Shown piece after piece: positions 36,276 to 44,500 of a stretch of DNA of 64,000 nucleotides. Origin of the DNA: Funiculus sociatus GB2-C1 (GTDB lineage: Bacteria > Cyanobacteriota > Cyanobacteriia > Cyanobacteriales > FACHB-T130); assembly GCF_039962115.1 (NCBI RefSeq), contig NZ_JAMPKJ010000008.1:83079-147078 (forward strand), in the 5' to 3' direction. The notes under the pieces were generated by a model. That model was not told the DNA's origin, did no database searches, and was given only the letters and a program-made list of their open reading frames with translations. A program made the translations under genes and the position numbers. Positions within the stretch are counted from its first letter, which is position 1. Every line of letters starts with the position of its first letter.

Positions 36276-37817
36276 ATGACTTTACCTGGGACATCTGTAT
36301 CTGTTTGGCTGGACACTACTACAGGCATTTCTTTTCCCCAATTAGCAGATGATATTTATGTAGATGTTGCCATTGTTGGCGGCGGTATCACTGGCTTAAC
36401 TGCTGCCTTGCTGCTGAAACGCGCTGGATTAACGGTTGCTGTTATTGAAGCATCGCAAATTGGTAGCGGTGTCACAGGATACACGACTGCACACATCACC
36501 GAAGCTGCTGACGAACGTTACAAAGATTTGATTTCTTCGCTGGGGGAAGAAAATGCCAAACTGGTAGCGGAATCTAGTCGGGCAGCAATTGAACGTATTG
36601 CTCAATTTGTGAGTGAGGAGCAAATTGATTGCGATTTTGAGCGAGTGCCGGGATATCTTTACACCCAGAAATCTCCAGATGTTTCTGAAATTGAATCAGA
36701 GGCGGAAGCAGCAAGTAAGTTGGGAATTCCTAGTGCTTTGACAAAAGATGTGCCACTGCCATTCGGAGTAGAATCTGCGGTGTTGTTCCCAAATCAAGGG
36801 CAGTTCAATTCTCTTAGTTACCTGCAAGGACTCGCTAAGGCTATTACCAAAGACGGCGAAAGCTTCATTTTTGAAAATTCGTTTGTTGTCGATATTACTG
36901 GCGACAAACCGAGTCGGGTTTCTACCGAACAAGGTACTGTGACGGCTCAAAATGTCATTATTGCTACTCATACGCCAATTCATGACTTATCGAGTCTCCC
37001 AGACTTGTATGTAATGACTACAAAAATTGCGCCGTATCGTTCTTACGTGCTGGGCGTGCGGTTGAATTCAGCCTTACCGTCCGGTTTATTTTGGGATACA
37101 GATGAGCCTTATCATTACACGCGCAGCTACAAAGATTTGCTGATTGTCGGCGGTGAAGACCATAAGACAGGGGAGGATGTGGATACCGAGGATTGTTTTC
37201 GGCATTTGGAAGCGTATGCGCGATCGCATTTTGATGTCGCATCCATCGATTATCGCTGGTCAGCCCAACTTTACGAACCAGTCGATGGCATACCCTACAT
37301 CGGCAAAACCGCAGCCCACTCTCACATTTACATTGCTACAGGCTATTCTGGCAACGGCATGACCTTCGGCACCGTTGGCGGAATGCTCGTCAGCGACCTC
37401 ATCTTGGAGCGCGAAAACCCCTGGAGCGAAGTTTTTGACCCTAACCGCGTCAACCTCCTCGCCAGCGCCCAAAAGTTTGTCACAGAAAATTTGGGAGTTG
37501 CCAAGCACTTTATCGCTGACAGGTTATTCAAGTCGGATGGAGAGGAACCGTCTGAAGTTCAAGTAGGCGAGGGCAAAATTCTTGACATCGACGGGAAAAA
37601 ATATGCCGTTTACCGCGATGAAACTGGTTATCTCTGCTCTCTGTCTCCAGTGTGTACCCATGCTGGATGCATTGTTAGCTGGAACAACGCCGAAAATACC
37701 TGGGATTGTCCTTGCCACGGAGGACGTTTCAGCCCTACGGGTGAGGTATTAAATGGGCCGCCAATTAATGATTTGGATCAAAAACAACTTCCCAATAGTT
37801 ATACATCCAAAGGTTGA
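36276..37817 (+). CDS. FAD-dependent oxidoreductase with C-terminal Rieske domain
   Basis: A 513-residue fusion. Residues about 25-390 are a DAO-type FAD oxidoreductase with the dinucleotide-binding motif VGGGITGLTAA, ending in YIATGYSGNGMTFGT. The last 100 residues are a Rieske [2Fe-2S] domain with ligands Cys460/His462 (CTHAGC) and Cys478/His481 (CPCHGGRF), plus the two disulfide cysteines. Proteins with this layout occur widely in bacteria; the substrate is unknown. AAGGAG stands before the ATG at 36276, which decides the start over the frame opening at 36258. It is divergent from the antiporter gene. Confidence 0.87.
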   Translation: MTLPGTSVSVWLDTTTGISFPQLADDIYVDVAIVGGGITGLTAALLLKRAGLTVAVIEASQIGSGVTGYTTAHITEAADERYKDLISSLGEENAKLVAESSRAAIERIAQFVSEEQIDCDFERVPGYLYTQKSPDVSEIESEAEAASKLGIPSALTKDVPLPFGVESAVLFPNQGQFNSLSYLQGLAKAITKDGESFIFENSFVVDITGDKPSRVSTEQGTVTAQNVIIATHTPIHDLSSLPDLYVMTTKIAPYRSYVLGVRLNSALPSGLFWDTDEPYHYTRSYKDLLIVGGEDHKTGEDVDTEDCFRHLEAYARSHFDVASIDYRWSAQLYEPVDGIPYIGKTAAHSHIYIATGYSGNGMTFGTVGGMLVSDLILERENPWSEVFDPNRVNLLASAQKFVTENLGVAKHFIADRLFKSDGEEPSEVQVGEGKILDIDGKKYAVYRDETGYLCSLSPVCTHAGCIVSWNNAENTWDCPCHGGRFSPTGEVLNGPPINDLDQKQLPNSYTSKG

Positions 37818-38227
37818 GTAGATAGTTTTTCGGTTTCAACCCACAGGTTGATAAACTCCCTTTGAGCGGTTGCTAGTGTTTAACAGTGACAAACACAAAC
37901 AACCGTGCATTAGATGAGGATAATCTAGCTGTAACTCAGCATCGTATGTAGAAAGAAGTTTAATCCGTAGGATAAATGCTTTTTTGGTGCAAAAGTAGCA
38001 ATAAGTTGTCCGGTTTTGTCGCTTTCTCTACTTAATTATTACCAAGATGGGATGCAACTTTAGAGCTGAGCGCTTTGAAGTATAGATGTCTATTGTGACA
38101 AGGTTATCCCAAATCAAGCATAGATATAGATGTCTATATCTATGCAAACTTTAATCTTGAATTGAGGGTAATTCAAGGGAACGGTTTTTTTCAATTTAAA
38201 AGTTCACTCACGCGCAAGGAGAATTGT
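37818..38227. other. spacer before the SDR gene
   Basis: A 410-bp spacer with no gene. Its right part holds two related dyads (38081-38093 and 38118-38145, listed separately) and, at 38217-38222, an AAGGAG ribosome site for the SDR gene. Confidence 0.6.
38081..38145. promoter_or_regulatory. paired dyad, possible operator
   Basis: TATAGATGTCTAT at 38081-38093 is repeated within 38118-38145, where it becomes the core of a perfect 13-bp inverted repeat (GCATAGATATAGA and its complement) around a central TG. Two dyads with the same core 80-145 bp before a gene look like a transcription factor operator. The regulator is unknown. Confidence 0.5.
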
Positions 38228-39088
38228 ATGTCACCAGAGCAAACCTTACAGCCACCCCAGCATCAAGATCATCGACCGGGTACTGAGTCAGAAATGACAC
38301 CAAAACCCAAGTCCGACGATCCTAAATATCGCGGTAGTGATAAGTTACGCGACAAAGTAGCGCTGATTACTGGTGGTGATAGCGGTATTGGTCGTGCGGT
38401 TGCTATCTTTTTTGCTAAAGAAGGAGCCAATGTTGCGATCGCATACTTAAACGAACACGATGATGCCGAAGAAACCAAGCGATTAATCGAACAAGAAGGG
38501 CGTAAATGTATCACAATTCCTGGCGATATTGGCGACGAGAAAGTTTGTCAACAAGCTGTACAACAGACAGTTGACGAATTTGGAAAACTTGATATTCTCG
38601 TCAACAATGCTGCCGAACAGCATCCTCAACAAAGCATTGAAGATATCACAGCCGAACAGTTAGAGCGCACTTTCCGCACCAATATTTTCTCAATGTTTTT
38701 CATGACCAAAGCTGCACTCAAATACCTCAAAGAAGGCAGCGCGATTATCAACACTACTTCGGTAACGGCTTATAAAGGAAATCAGCAGTTGCTCGACTAT
38801 TCCTCCACTAAAGGGGCAATTGTTGCCTTTACGCGATCGCTCTCTCAATCCTTAGTTGAAAAAGGAATTCGCGTTAATGGCGTGGCACCAGGCCCCATCT
38901 GGACACCGCTAATTACCTCAACTTTCCCAGAAGAAAAAGTTGCAAACTTTGGTGAACAAGTGCCAATGAAGCGGGCTGGACAACCCGAAGAACTTGCACC
39001 AAGCTATGTCTTTTTGGCATCGGATGACTCTTCTTATATGTCAGGTCAGATTCTGCATCCCAACGGCGGCGAAGTCGTCAACGGCTAA
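38228..39088 (+). CDS. SDR oxidoreductase, GSP39-like
   Basis: A 286-residue short-chain dehydrogenase. It has the NAD(P)-binding motif TGGDSGIGRA (48-57), DILVNNAAEQHPQ, and the catalytic Ser178, Tyr191 and Lys195 (YSSTK). The N-terminal extension of about 40 hydrophilic residues (QHQDHRPGTESEM, DPKYRGSDKLRDK) is typical of the stress-associated GSP39/YdaD-type SDRs of Bacillus and other bacteria. The natural substrate is not known. AAGGAG before the ATG at 38228 decides the start. A dyad pair upstream may control it. Confidence 0.87.
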   Translation: MSPEQTLQPPQHQDHRPGTESEMTPKPKSDDPKYRGSDKLRDKVALITGGDSGIGRAVAIFFAKEGANVAIAYLNEHDDAEETKRLIEQEGRKCITIPGDIGDEKVCQQAVQQTVDEFGKLDILVNNAAEQHPQQSIEDITAEQLERTFRTNIFSMFFMTKAALKYLKEGSAIINTTSVTAYKGNQQLLDYSSTKGAIVAFTRSLSQSLVEKGIRVNGVAPGPIWTPLITSTFPEEKVANFGEQVPMKRAGQPEELAPSYVFLASDDSSYMSGQILHPNGGEVVNG

Positions 39089-39169
39089 CAATTTAAGACA
39101 GTCTCATTACTCGTTCAAAGTAAGGCAAGCATCTTGTCTGCCTTACTGAAAAAAACTCAAAAGATTACC

Positions 39170-40024
39170 ATGAATACCCGAAATCAGAAAAATTCTATCA
39201 AAACGCTTTTCAGCTTGCTCGGAGTTGCCAGCGCTAGTGTTTTACTCAGTTTTCCAGCATTGGCATCTCTGAATGAAGTCAGTAGTAGTGCTAATTCTAC
39301 TGGCAAAAGTAGAGAATTATTAGCTCAGACTACTCCCGGTGGCACGACTACAACTCCCGGTAGCACCACTACTCCGGGAAGGACAACTCCCAGTGGCACA
39401 ACAACTCCCGGTGGCACAACAACTCCCGGTGGTGTAGGTACGACAACTCCCGGTGGCACAACAACTCCGGGAAGGACAACTCCCGGTGGTACAACAACTC
39501 CCAGTGGTACGACAACAACTCCCGGTGGCGCAATAACTCCCGGTGGTACGACAACAACTCCTGGTGGTACAGGTACAACAACTCCCGGTGGCACAACAAC
39601 TCCTGGTGGCGCAGGTACAACAACTCCTGGCGGTACAACAACTCCCGGTGGCACAACAACTCCTGGTGGTACAGGTATAACTACTCCCGGTGGCGCAGGT
39701 ACAACAACTCCCGGTGGCACAACAACTCCTGGTGGTACAGGTATAACTACTCCCGGTGGTACAGGTACAACAACTCCCGGTGGCACAACAACTCCTGGTG
39801 GCGCAGGTACAACAACTCCCGGTGCCTCTACTCCGAGCAATGGGCCATCCAATCGAGCGCAGAATTATACTCAATCCATGAGAATTGGGTACGCTGCAAC
39901 CCAAAGAGGAGACTACCAAACTGCTTTGATTAACTTTAGAAGAGCGCTTCAGGCACGTCCTAACGATTCTTATGCTACACAAGCGATTCGCAATGTAGAA
40001 ACTTACATTCAACGCGCTCAGTAG
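39170..40024 (+). CDS. secreted TTPGG-repeat protein with TPR-like end
   Basis: A 284-residue protein in three parts: a signal peptide (LFSLLGVASASVLLSFPALA), about 170 residues of TTPGGT/TTPGGAG-type repeats, and a C-terminal segment of about 55 residues resembling one TPR unit (GYAATQRGDYQTALINFRRALQARPNDSYA). The repeat region spans about 39331-39835 and is a DNA-level repeat of ACAACTCCCGGTGG and variants. The extended Pro/Thr/Gly linker suggests a wall- or envelope-spanning spacer. Function unknown. The ATG at 39170 begins the signal peptide; the frame opens slightly earlier. Confidence 0.7.
   Translation: MNTRNQKNSIKTLFSLLGVASASVLLSFPALASLNEVSSSANSTGKSRELLAQTTPGGTTTTPGSTTTPGRTTPSGTTTPGGTTTPGGVGTTTPGGTTTPGRTTPGGTTTPSGTTTTPGGAITPGGTTTTPGGTGTTTPGGTTTPGGAGTTTPGGTTTPGGTTTPGGTGITTPGGAGTTTPGGTTTPGGTGITTPGGTGTTTPGGTTTPGGAGTTTPGASTPSNGPSNRAQNYTQSMRIGYAATQRGDYQTALINFRRALQARPNDSYATQAIRNVETYIQRAQ
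39331..39835. repeat. ACAACTCCCGGTGGC tandem repeat within a gene
   Basis: Degenerate tandem repeats with units of 12 to 21 bases built on ACAACTCCCGGTGG, all in the reading frame of the TTPGG protein. Such arrays are prone to slip and vary in length between strains. Confidence 0.85.
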
Positions 40025-40048
40025 TCAAAACCAGGCTGTCCATTAAAA

Positions 40049-40082
40049 AAAAGAGGGGGATGCGATCGCATCCCCCTCTTTT
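40049..40082. terminator. bidirectional terminator with HIP1 at its centre
   Basis: A perfect 34-bp palindrome, AAAAGAGGGGGATGCGATCG and its complement, whose centre is the HIP1 octamer GCGATCGC. A- and T-runs flank both sides, so it can terminate the convergent TPR-repeat and hemerythrin genes on either strand. Confidence 0.8.
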
Positions 40083-40207
40083 CTTAACCCTAACTACTTA
40101 TAGTAGTTAGACTTCATTTTTCTCCCTGCGCTAATCCCCTTTCTTAAGCCCCCTTTTTAAGGGGGCTTGGGGGTATCAGATGTCTGCCTGGCAAAAGTAA
40201 AATGGTA

Positions 40208-41254
40208 TTACTTCATAGAAGCTGCCATTTCTTCCTGAATCTTGGCCTTAGCTGCTTTAAATTCAGTAGCCATTTGCTCTTTTTGCTCGTCGCTACAATT
40301 TTTGTCAATTGCAGCGAACATGGTGCTTTCTTCTTGACGAATGTGATCGCCAACCGCTTCCATCAACTGTTTGATTTTCGAGCGGAACGCATCAGCATCA
40401 GCAGGACTCATAGACTTGATTTCATCCAGCATCTGCTTCATTTCGGCTTGCTCATCATACAGCTCTTGAGTATCACCTTCACCGTAGAAGGGGCGAACTT
40501 TCGGATACACAACTTGCTCTTCTGCTATAGCATGAGCCGTCAAATCTTTGTAAATCTGCCCAAAATACTCTTGGAGCTTTTGAGGATCTTTAGTAGTTCC
40601 AACTTCCGTAAACAGGGTATTAACCTTGTTGTGATCCAGCCGGATTAGGGTCTGGATGTTCATATCCTGCTTGTCAGTGTTTTGGGTGATGACACTACCC
40701 GCTACGCCTGATAGTGCTGCTACAGCATCCTGAACCCGCGCCCACAGTCCCTGATCTGCGTCTTTCCCAGTTAGTTCGCGGACACCAACAAGTTCCAGCA
40801 ATCCTTTAAGCTGTTCCTGATGAGCGCGGTTTTCAAAGTTAACCGTGTTCAAAGGCCCGATTGCCACTTCAATATCAGCGCCAACAACTTGAGCCGCTTT
40901 ATGAACAACAATTCCGCTCATTACCTGACCGTGCTTGAGCAGTTCGTGTTGAATTAATTTCTGGTAAAAAGACAGTTCCGAGCCTGACATCATTTGCTCA
41001 GCCTGTTCCACAAATTTTTTCATGGTGTCGTGGGGTTCAGACTGAATGCCGTACTGAACAAGAACTGTTTCCAGAACGCCCAAGTTTTTCTGGTCGTCAG
41101 CGAGCATATGTTGCAAACGTTCCCGAACATCTTGATGGGGAGCAGAACTTATCAGTTTTTGCTCAGTGGAAATTAATAAATTTTGGATCGCTCTCATGTC
41201 TGCCAATTTTTGTGCGATCGCCATGCGCTTTGTATCATCAAGCGTCGTTACCAT
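40208..41254 (-). CDS. hemerythrin-domain protein, copy 1
   Basis: A 348-residue soluble protein. The C-terminal part (about residues 205-330) is a hemerythrin/HHE di-iron domain: IRLDHNKVNTLF, LTAHAIAEEQVVYP and VGDHIRQEESTMF carry the His and Glu ligands. The N-terminal 150 residues (KLADMRAIQNLLISTEQKL, MLADDQKNLGVLETV) are helical and unassigned. Possible roles are oxygen, iron or NO handling. AGGAGA precedes the ATG at 41254. It lies 300 bp downstream of a close paralogue on the same strand, a tandem duplication. Confidence 0.82.
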   Translation of the reverse strand: MVTTLDDTKRMAIAQKLADMRAIQNLLISTEQKLISSAPHQDVRERLQHMLADDQKNLGVLETVLVQYGIQSEPHDTMKKFVEQAEQMMSGSELSFYQKLIQHELLKHGQVMSGIVVHKAAQVVGADIEVAIGPLNTVNFENRAHQEQLKGLLELVGVRELTGKDADQGLWARVQDAVAALSGVAGSVITQNTDKQDMNIQTLIRLDHNKVNTLFTEVGTTKDPQKLQEYFGQIYKDLTAHAIAEEQVVYPKVRPFYGEGDTQELYDEQAEMKQMLDEIKSMSPADADAFRSKIKQLMEAVGDHIRQEESTMFAAIDKNCSDEQKEQMATEFKAAKAKIQEEMAASMK

Positions 41255-41456
41255 TTGTATTTCTCCTGTCAAATTCTCATTAAAGATATATCCTAATCAT
41301 GTCACAGTAATTTTAGTAATTACATCCTTCTCTCGACCGATCAAAAAAGCTAATTATTTGATTAAATATCGCAGTACCGTTGGCGACAGGCAGAATGCCT
41401 ATTGTACAGTTTTACAAATGAAATAGCATCGCTATATGCGCCTTCATACACAGCCT

Positions 41457-41493
41457 AATAAAAAAATTTCCACCACTAACCATGTGGTGGAAA
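41457..41493 (-). terminator. intrinsic terminator of hemerythrin copy 2
   Basis: Read on the minus strand, a 10-bp stem (TTTCCACCAC with GTGGTGGAAA) and 7-nt loop is followed by a run of T. It lies about 60 bp after the end of copy 2, so the two hemerythrin genes are probably separate transcripts. Confidence 0.8.
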
Positions 41494-41554
41494 TAAAGAA
41501 CTCTAGCCTTTAAAGGCGATTATTAAATTGCCCTTATTATGAATTTGCTTCAGC

Positions 41555-42586
41555 TTACTTACTGGAAGCAGCAAACTGATCTTGTACCTTGCTCTTAGCA
41601 GTTTTGAACTGGGTAGCCATTTGCTTCTCTTGCTCGTCGCTGAAGTTGTCGCGAATTTTCGCAAACATTTCGTTCTCTTCTTGCTGTACGTGATGCATAA
41701 CAGCTTGCATCAACTGAGAAAGGTGTTGTTTGAAATTGGAGGCAGAGGGGTTGAGAGACTTAATTTGCTCCAACATCTGCTTCATTTCAGCTTGCTCATT
41801 GTACAGATTCTGAGTGTCTTGGTAGTAAGAACGAACTGCGGGATAAACAATTTGTTCTTCAGCTTCCGAGTGTGCAGTTAGGTCTTTGTAGATTTGACCG
41901 AAATACTCTTGCAGCTTTTGAGGATCGTCAGTAGCTTGAGCTTGCGCGAACAGGGTATTTACTTTAGCGTGATCCATTCTGATAAGATCGCGGATCTTCA
42001 TCTCATCATCAGTGCGAGTAACCACACTACCCGCCACGCCAGTTAATGCAGCAACAGCATCTTGTACGCGGCCCCACAGCCCTTGATCTGGCTGTTTCCC
42101 AGTCAGTTCGCGAACACCTAAAATTTCTAGAATACCTTTCAGTTGCTCTTGGTGAGCGCGGTTCTCAAAGTTAAGGGTATTTAAAGGAGTGATGGCAGCT
42201 TCAATATCAGCACCAACAACTTGTGCCGCTTTATGAATGAGCAGTCCAGTCATAGTTTGCTTATGCTTAAGCAATTCATGCTGAGCTACTTTTTCAAAAA
42301 TAGTAAGTTCAGAACCTTCCATTAGTTTCTGAACTTCTTCAATCACTTTTGTGCTTCCTTGTGAGGGTTCGGATTTGATACCGTATTGCACAATTACAGT
42401 GTCTAGAACGCCAAGGTTTTTCTGATCGTCGTTGAGCATATCTTGTATGCGGTGACGAATATCATCATCGGCAACCGCAGAGATAAATTTTTGCTCGTTG
42501 GCAATAAGAAGATTTTGCAGAGCTTTCATGTCTGCCAACTTCATGCCAATTGCCATGCGCTTTGCATCATCAATTGTCGTTACCAT
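41555..42586 (-). CDS. hemerythrin-domain protein, copy 2
   Basis: A 343-residue paralogue of copy 1, alike from end to end (DAKRMAIGMKLADMKALQNL, GVRELTGKQPDQGLWGRVQ, QEYFGQIYKDLTAH). It keeps the hemerythrin ligand motifs IRMDHAKVNTLF, TAHSEAEEQIVYP and VMHHVQQEENEMF. The central block before the di-iron domain (LTGKQPDQGLWGRVQDAVAA) is the most conserved between copies and suggests a second functional unit. GGAGAA precedes the ATG at 42586. The frame opens further upstream at 42658 without family character. A possible NtcA box lies about 280 bp upstream. Confidence 0.82.
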   Translation of the reverse strand: MVTTIDDAKRMAIGMKLADMKALQNLLIANEQKFISAVADDDIRHRIQDMLNDDQKNLGVLDTVIVQYGIKSEPSQGSTKVIEEVQKLMEGSELTIFEKVAQHELLKHKQTMTGLLIHKAAQVVGADIEAAITPLNTLNFENRAHQEQLKGILEILGVRELTGKQPDQGLWGRVQDAVAALTGVAGSVVTRTDDEMKIRDLIRMDHAKVNTLFAQAQATDDPQKLQEYFGQIYKDLTAHSEAEEQIVYPAVRSYYQDTQNLYNEQAEMKQMLEQIKSLNPSASNFKQHLSQLMQAVMHHVQQEENEMFAKIRDNFSDEQEKQMATQFKTAKSKVQDQFAASSK

Positions 42587-43007
42587 TCGTTGTTCTCCAC
42601 TGATAAACATAGGATCGGAATCTATACTTACGATCACATTCGTTTTCAGTATATTCATCTCTCTTTTGACTGATACCCTTTGCTATCTAGGAAAACTCTA
42701 TTAAACGGTAACTATATTATACAAAAATCTAAAAACCGAATTTTATACAAAACGCTTATTTTATTTATGGTTTTATTGAGTGTAGAGATGTTTATATTAA
42801 AAAAAATATCATCTATCTAAAATAGGATTTTGAAGCATAACAATCAACTATTTAGTTATAGGTACTTATATTTACCTCCAGAGGAATAGCTCTTTGCTTG
42901 TTTATTGAGAATAAAAGCTTAACCTTCCTTCCCCCGTCAGACAGATACACTTCTTAATACAGATCGCCTAAATTGACTCAATAATAGGACACTAGGAATT
43001 CCATCTT
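42587..43007. other. AT-rich spacer between divergent genes
   Basis: A 421-bp spacer with no gene. It contains the candidate NtcA site at 42862-42875 and, on the minus strand near 42716, a TATAAT hexamer that could serve hemerythrin copy 2. AGGA precedes the GTG start of the DUF2993 gene. Confidence 0.5.
42827..42875 (-). promoter_or_regulatory. possible NtcA promoter toward hemerythrin copy 2
   Basis: GTA-N8-TAC at 42862-42875. On the minus strand TATGCT (42834-42839, TAN3T) begins after exactly 22 bases, the same spacing as the three nitrate promoters. The predicted leader is about 240 nt. The spacer is AT-rich and one such match by chance is not unlikely. Confidence 0.35.
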
Positions 43008-43754
43008 GTGACGACTAATAAAGATTCTTCTTTAGGGCAACAGGCGCTTAATAAAGCAGCAGAAATGGGGTTATCCAGCCAATTGGATGAAGCGGATAAA
43101 TTGGAGGTGGATGTCGAAGCCGATCCACTTTCCCTGGTTCAGGGAAAGGTGGATTCAGTCACCATTGAAGGGGAAGGTTTGGTGATGCAGGGCGACCTCC
43201 GCATGGAGGAACTAGAGATGGAAATGACTAACATAGACATCAATCCTCTCAGCGCTGCTTTCGGCAAAATTGAACTGAACAAACCGACACGGGCAAGTAC
43301 CCGTGTGGTTTTGACGGAAGCGGACATCAACCGTGCCTTCAACTCGGAATATGTCGGCAGTATGCTACAAAACCAGCAGGTGCAGGTCAATGGGCAACCA
43401 ATGACAATTGACACCAAAAAGGTAGATTTCCGGCTACCGGGTGAGGGCAAAGTAGCATTGAATACCACCGTATTCCTACGCGAAACTGGAGAAACTAAGC
43501 AAGTTTCCTTCACAGCAGTACCCAGAGTTAGTGCCAATGGGCAGAACGTTTCTCTGGAAAACGTTCAGTATACTGAAGGCGAGGAACTATCGCCAGAACT
43601 AACAAAAGCGCTGTTAGATAAGGCAAGTGAGCTTTTGAATCTCAGCAATTTCGACTTGGAGGGAATGTCGCTGCGAATCAAACAGCTGAATGCGGAAGCG
43701 GGCAAATTAACACTGCTTGCAGAAGCACACGTCGAGAAAATCCCTTCAAGTTAA
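43008..43754 (+). CDS. DUF2993 family protein
   Basis: A 248-residue soluble protein of the DUF2993 (LmeA-like) family common in cyanobacteria: LVQGKVDSVTIEGEGLVMQG, TEADINRAFNSEYV, LPGEGKVALNTTVFLRET and MSLRIKQLNAEAGKLTLLAE. The fold resembles lipid-binding proteins; the actual ligand is unknown. It starts with GTG at 43008, with AGGA about 10 nt before it. No signal peptide. It is followed after 93 bp of ATTAG-type repeat by the DUF2231 gene on the same strand. Confidence 0.8.
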   Translation: MTTNKDSSLGQQALNKAAEMGLSSQLDEADKLEVDVEADPLSLVQGKVDSVTIEGEGLVMQGDLRMEELEMEMTNIDINPLSAAFGKIELNKPTRASTRVVLTEADINRAFNSEYVGSMLQNQQVQVNGQPMTIDTKKVDFRLPGEGKVALNTTVFLRETGETKQVSFTAVPRVSANGQNVSLENVQYTEGEELSPELTKALLDKASELLNLSNFDLEGMSLRIKQLNAEAGKLTLLAEAHVEKIPSS

Positions 43755-43847
43755 CTATTTGTTATTTGTCAGTTATCGGTTGTCCTTGAAAAATGGCCAT
43801 TAGCAATACACAATTAGCTATTAGCCAATTACCAATTACTAATTACC

Positions 43848-44366
43848 ATGACGCAGACTCCAAATGTCCCTCCGCTTATTGAAAGTGATGAGTCAGATTA
43901 TCGTGACAGTGGCGTGGCCAGTACGGTTGCGATCGCAGCCCATCCACTACATCCTTTAATCGTTACCTTCCCCATTGCCTTTCTCTCCTTAGCACCCGCA
44001 GCCGATCTCGCCTACTGGTGGACTAAAGATGTCTTTTGGGCGCAAGGGGCTTTCTGGATGTTAATCGTTGGCTTGGCAACTGCTGTAGTAGCAGCCATCA
44101 CAGGTATGATGGACTTCCTGAAAATTGAACGAGTCCGCAAGCGTAGCGCTGGCTGGGCGCACATGGTACTTAATGTCACCGCTATGGTGCTGACCATTGT
44201 CAACCTAATATTCCGTTGGGGCAACACTTCTGGGGCAATATTACCTTTAGGACTAACTCTCTCAATAATTGTAGCGGCGCTTCTTGGTCTTTCTGGTTGG
44301 TATGGAGCCGAGCTAGTCTATAGACATAAAGTGGCTGTGATTGGGTACGGCGATCCAAACAGATAA
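43848..44366 (+). CDS. DUF2231 family membrane protein
   Basis: A 172-residue protein with four hydrophobic segments after an acidic start. The family's opening motif HPLHPLIVTFPIAFL and the middle AAITGMMDFLKIE are clear. DUF2231 proteins are small membrane proteins of unknown role, some with heme-binding-like histidines; here His residues sit at the start of TM1 and in GWAHMVLNV. A strong terminator lies 3 bp after its stop, so it ends a unit with the DUF2993 gene. Confidence 0.82.
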   Translation: MTQTPNVPPLIESDESDYRDSGVASTVAIAAHPLHPLIVTFPIAFLSLAPAADLAYWWTKDVFWAQGAFWMLIVGLATAVVAAITGMMDFLKIERVRKRSAGWAHMVLNVTAMVLTIVNLIFRWGNTSGAILPLGLTLSIIVAALLGLSGWYGAELVYRHKVAVIGYGDPNR

Positions 44367-44368
44367 TT

Positions 44369-44398
44369 AAAGATTGGGGAAAATCCCCAATCTTTTTT
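44369..44398 (+). terminator. intrinsic terminator after DUF2231 gene
   Basis: A perfect 12-bp stem (AAAGATTGGGGA with TCCCCAATCTTT), AAA loop, and T-run directly after the DUF2231 stop. Confidence 0.88.
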
Positions 44399-44418
44399 AG
44401 AGTTTTAGTATTACGGGC

Positions 44419-44493
44419 ATGGCGAAGGAAAAAGGCAAAAGGAAAAGAGAAAGCTAAATAATATTTTCTTAGCCTTTTGCCTTTCCCTTTGTT
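44419..44493. repeat. GGCAAAAGGAAAA / CCTTTTGCCTTTCCC inverted repeat
   Basis: A dyad of the same purine/pyrimidine class as 7545-7622, lying between convergent genes. Confidence 0.5.
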
Positions 44494-44500
44494 ATCAAGG

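Noticed and set aside
39320..40012. Long open frames (up to 230 codons) on the minus strand across the TTPGG repeat region
   Set aside because: They are by-products of the short in-phase DNA repeat, giving Cys/Thr- or Pro/Val-only translations without a domain or ribosome site; the plus-strand frame has a signal peptide and a TPR unit.
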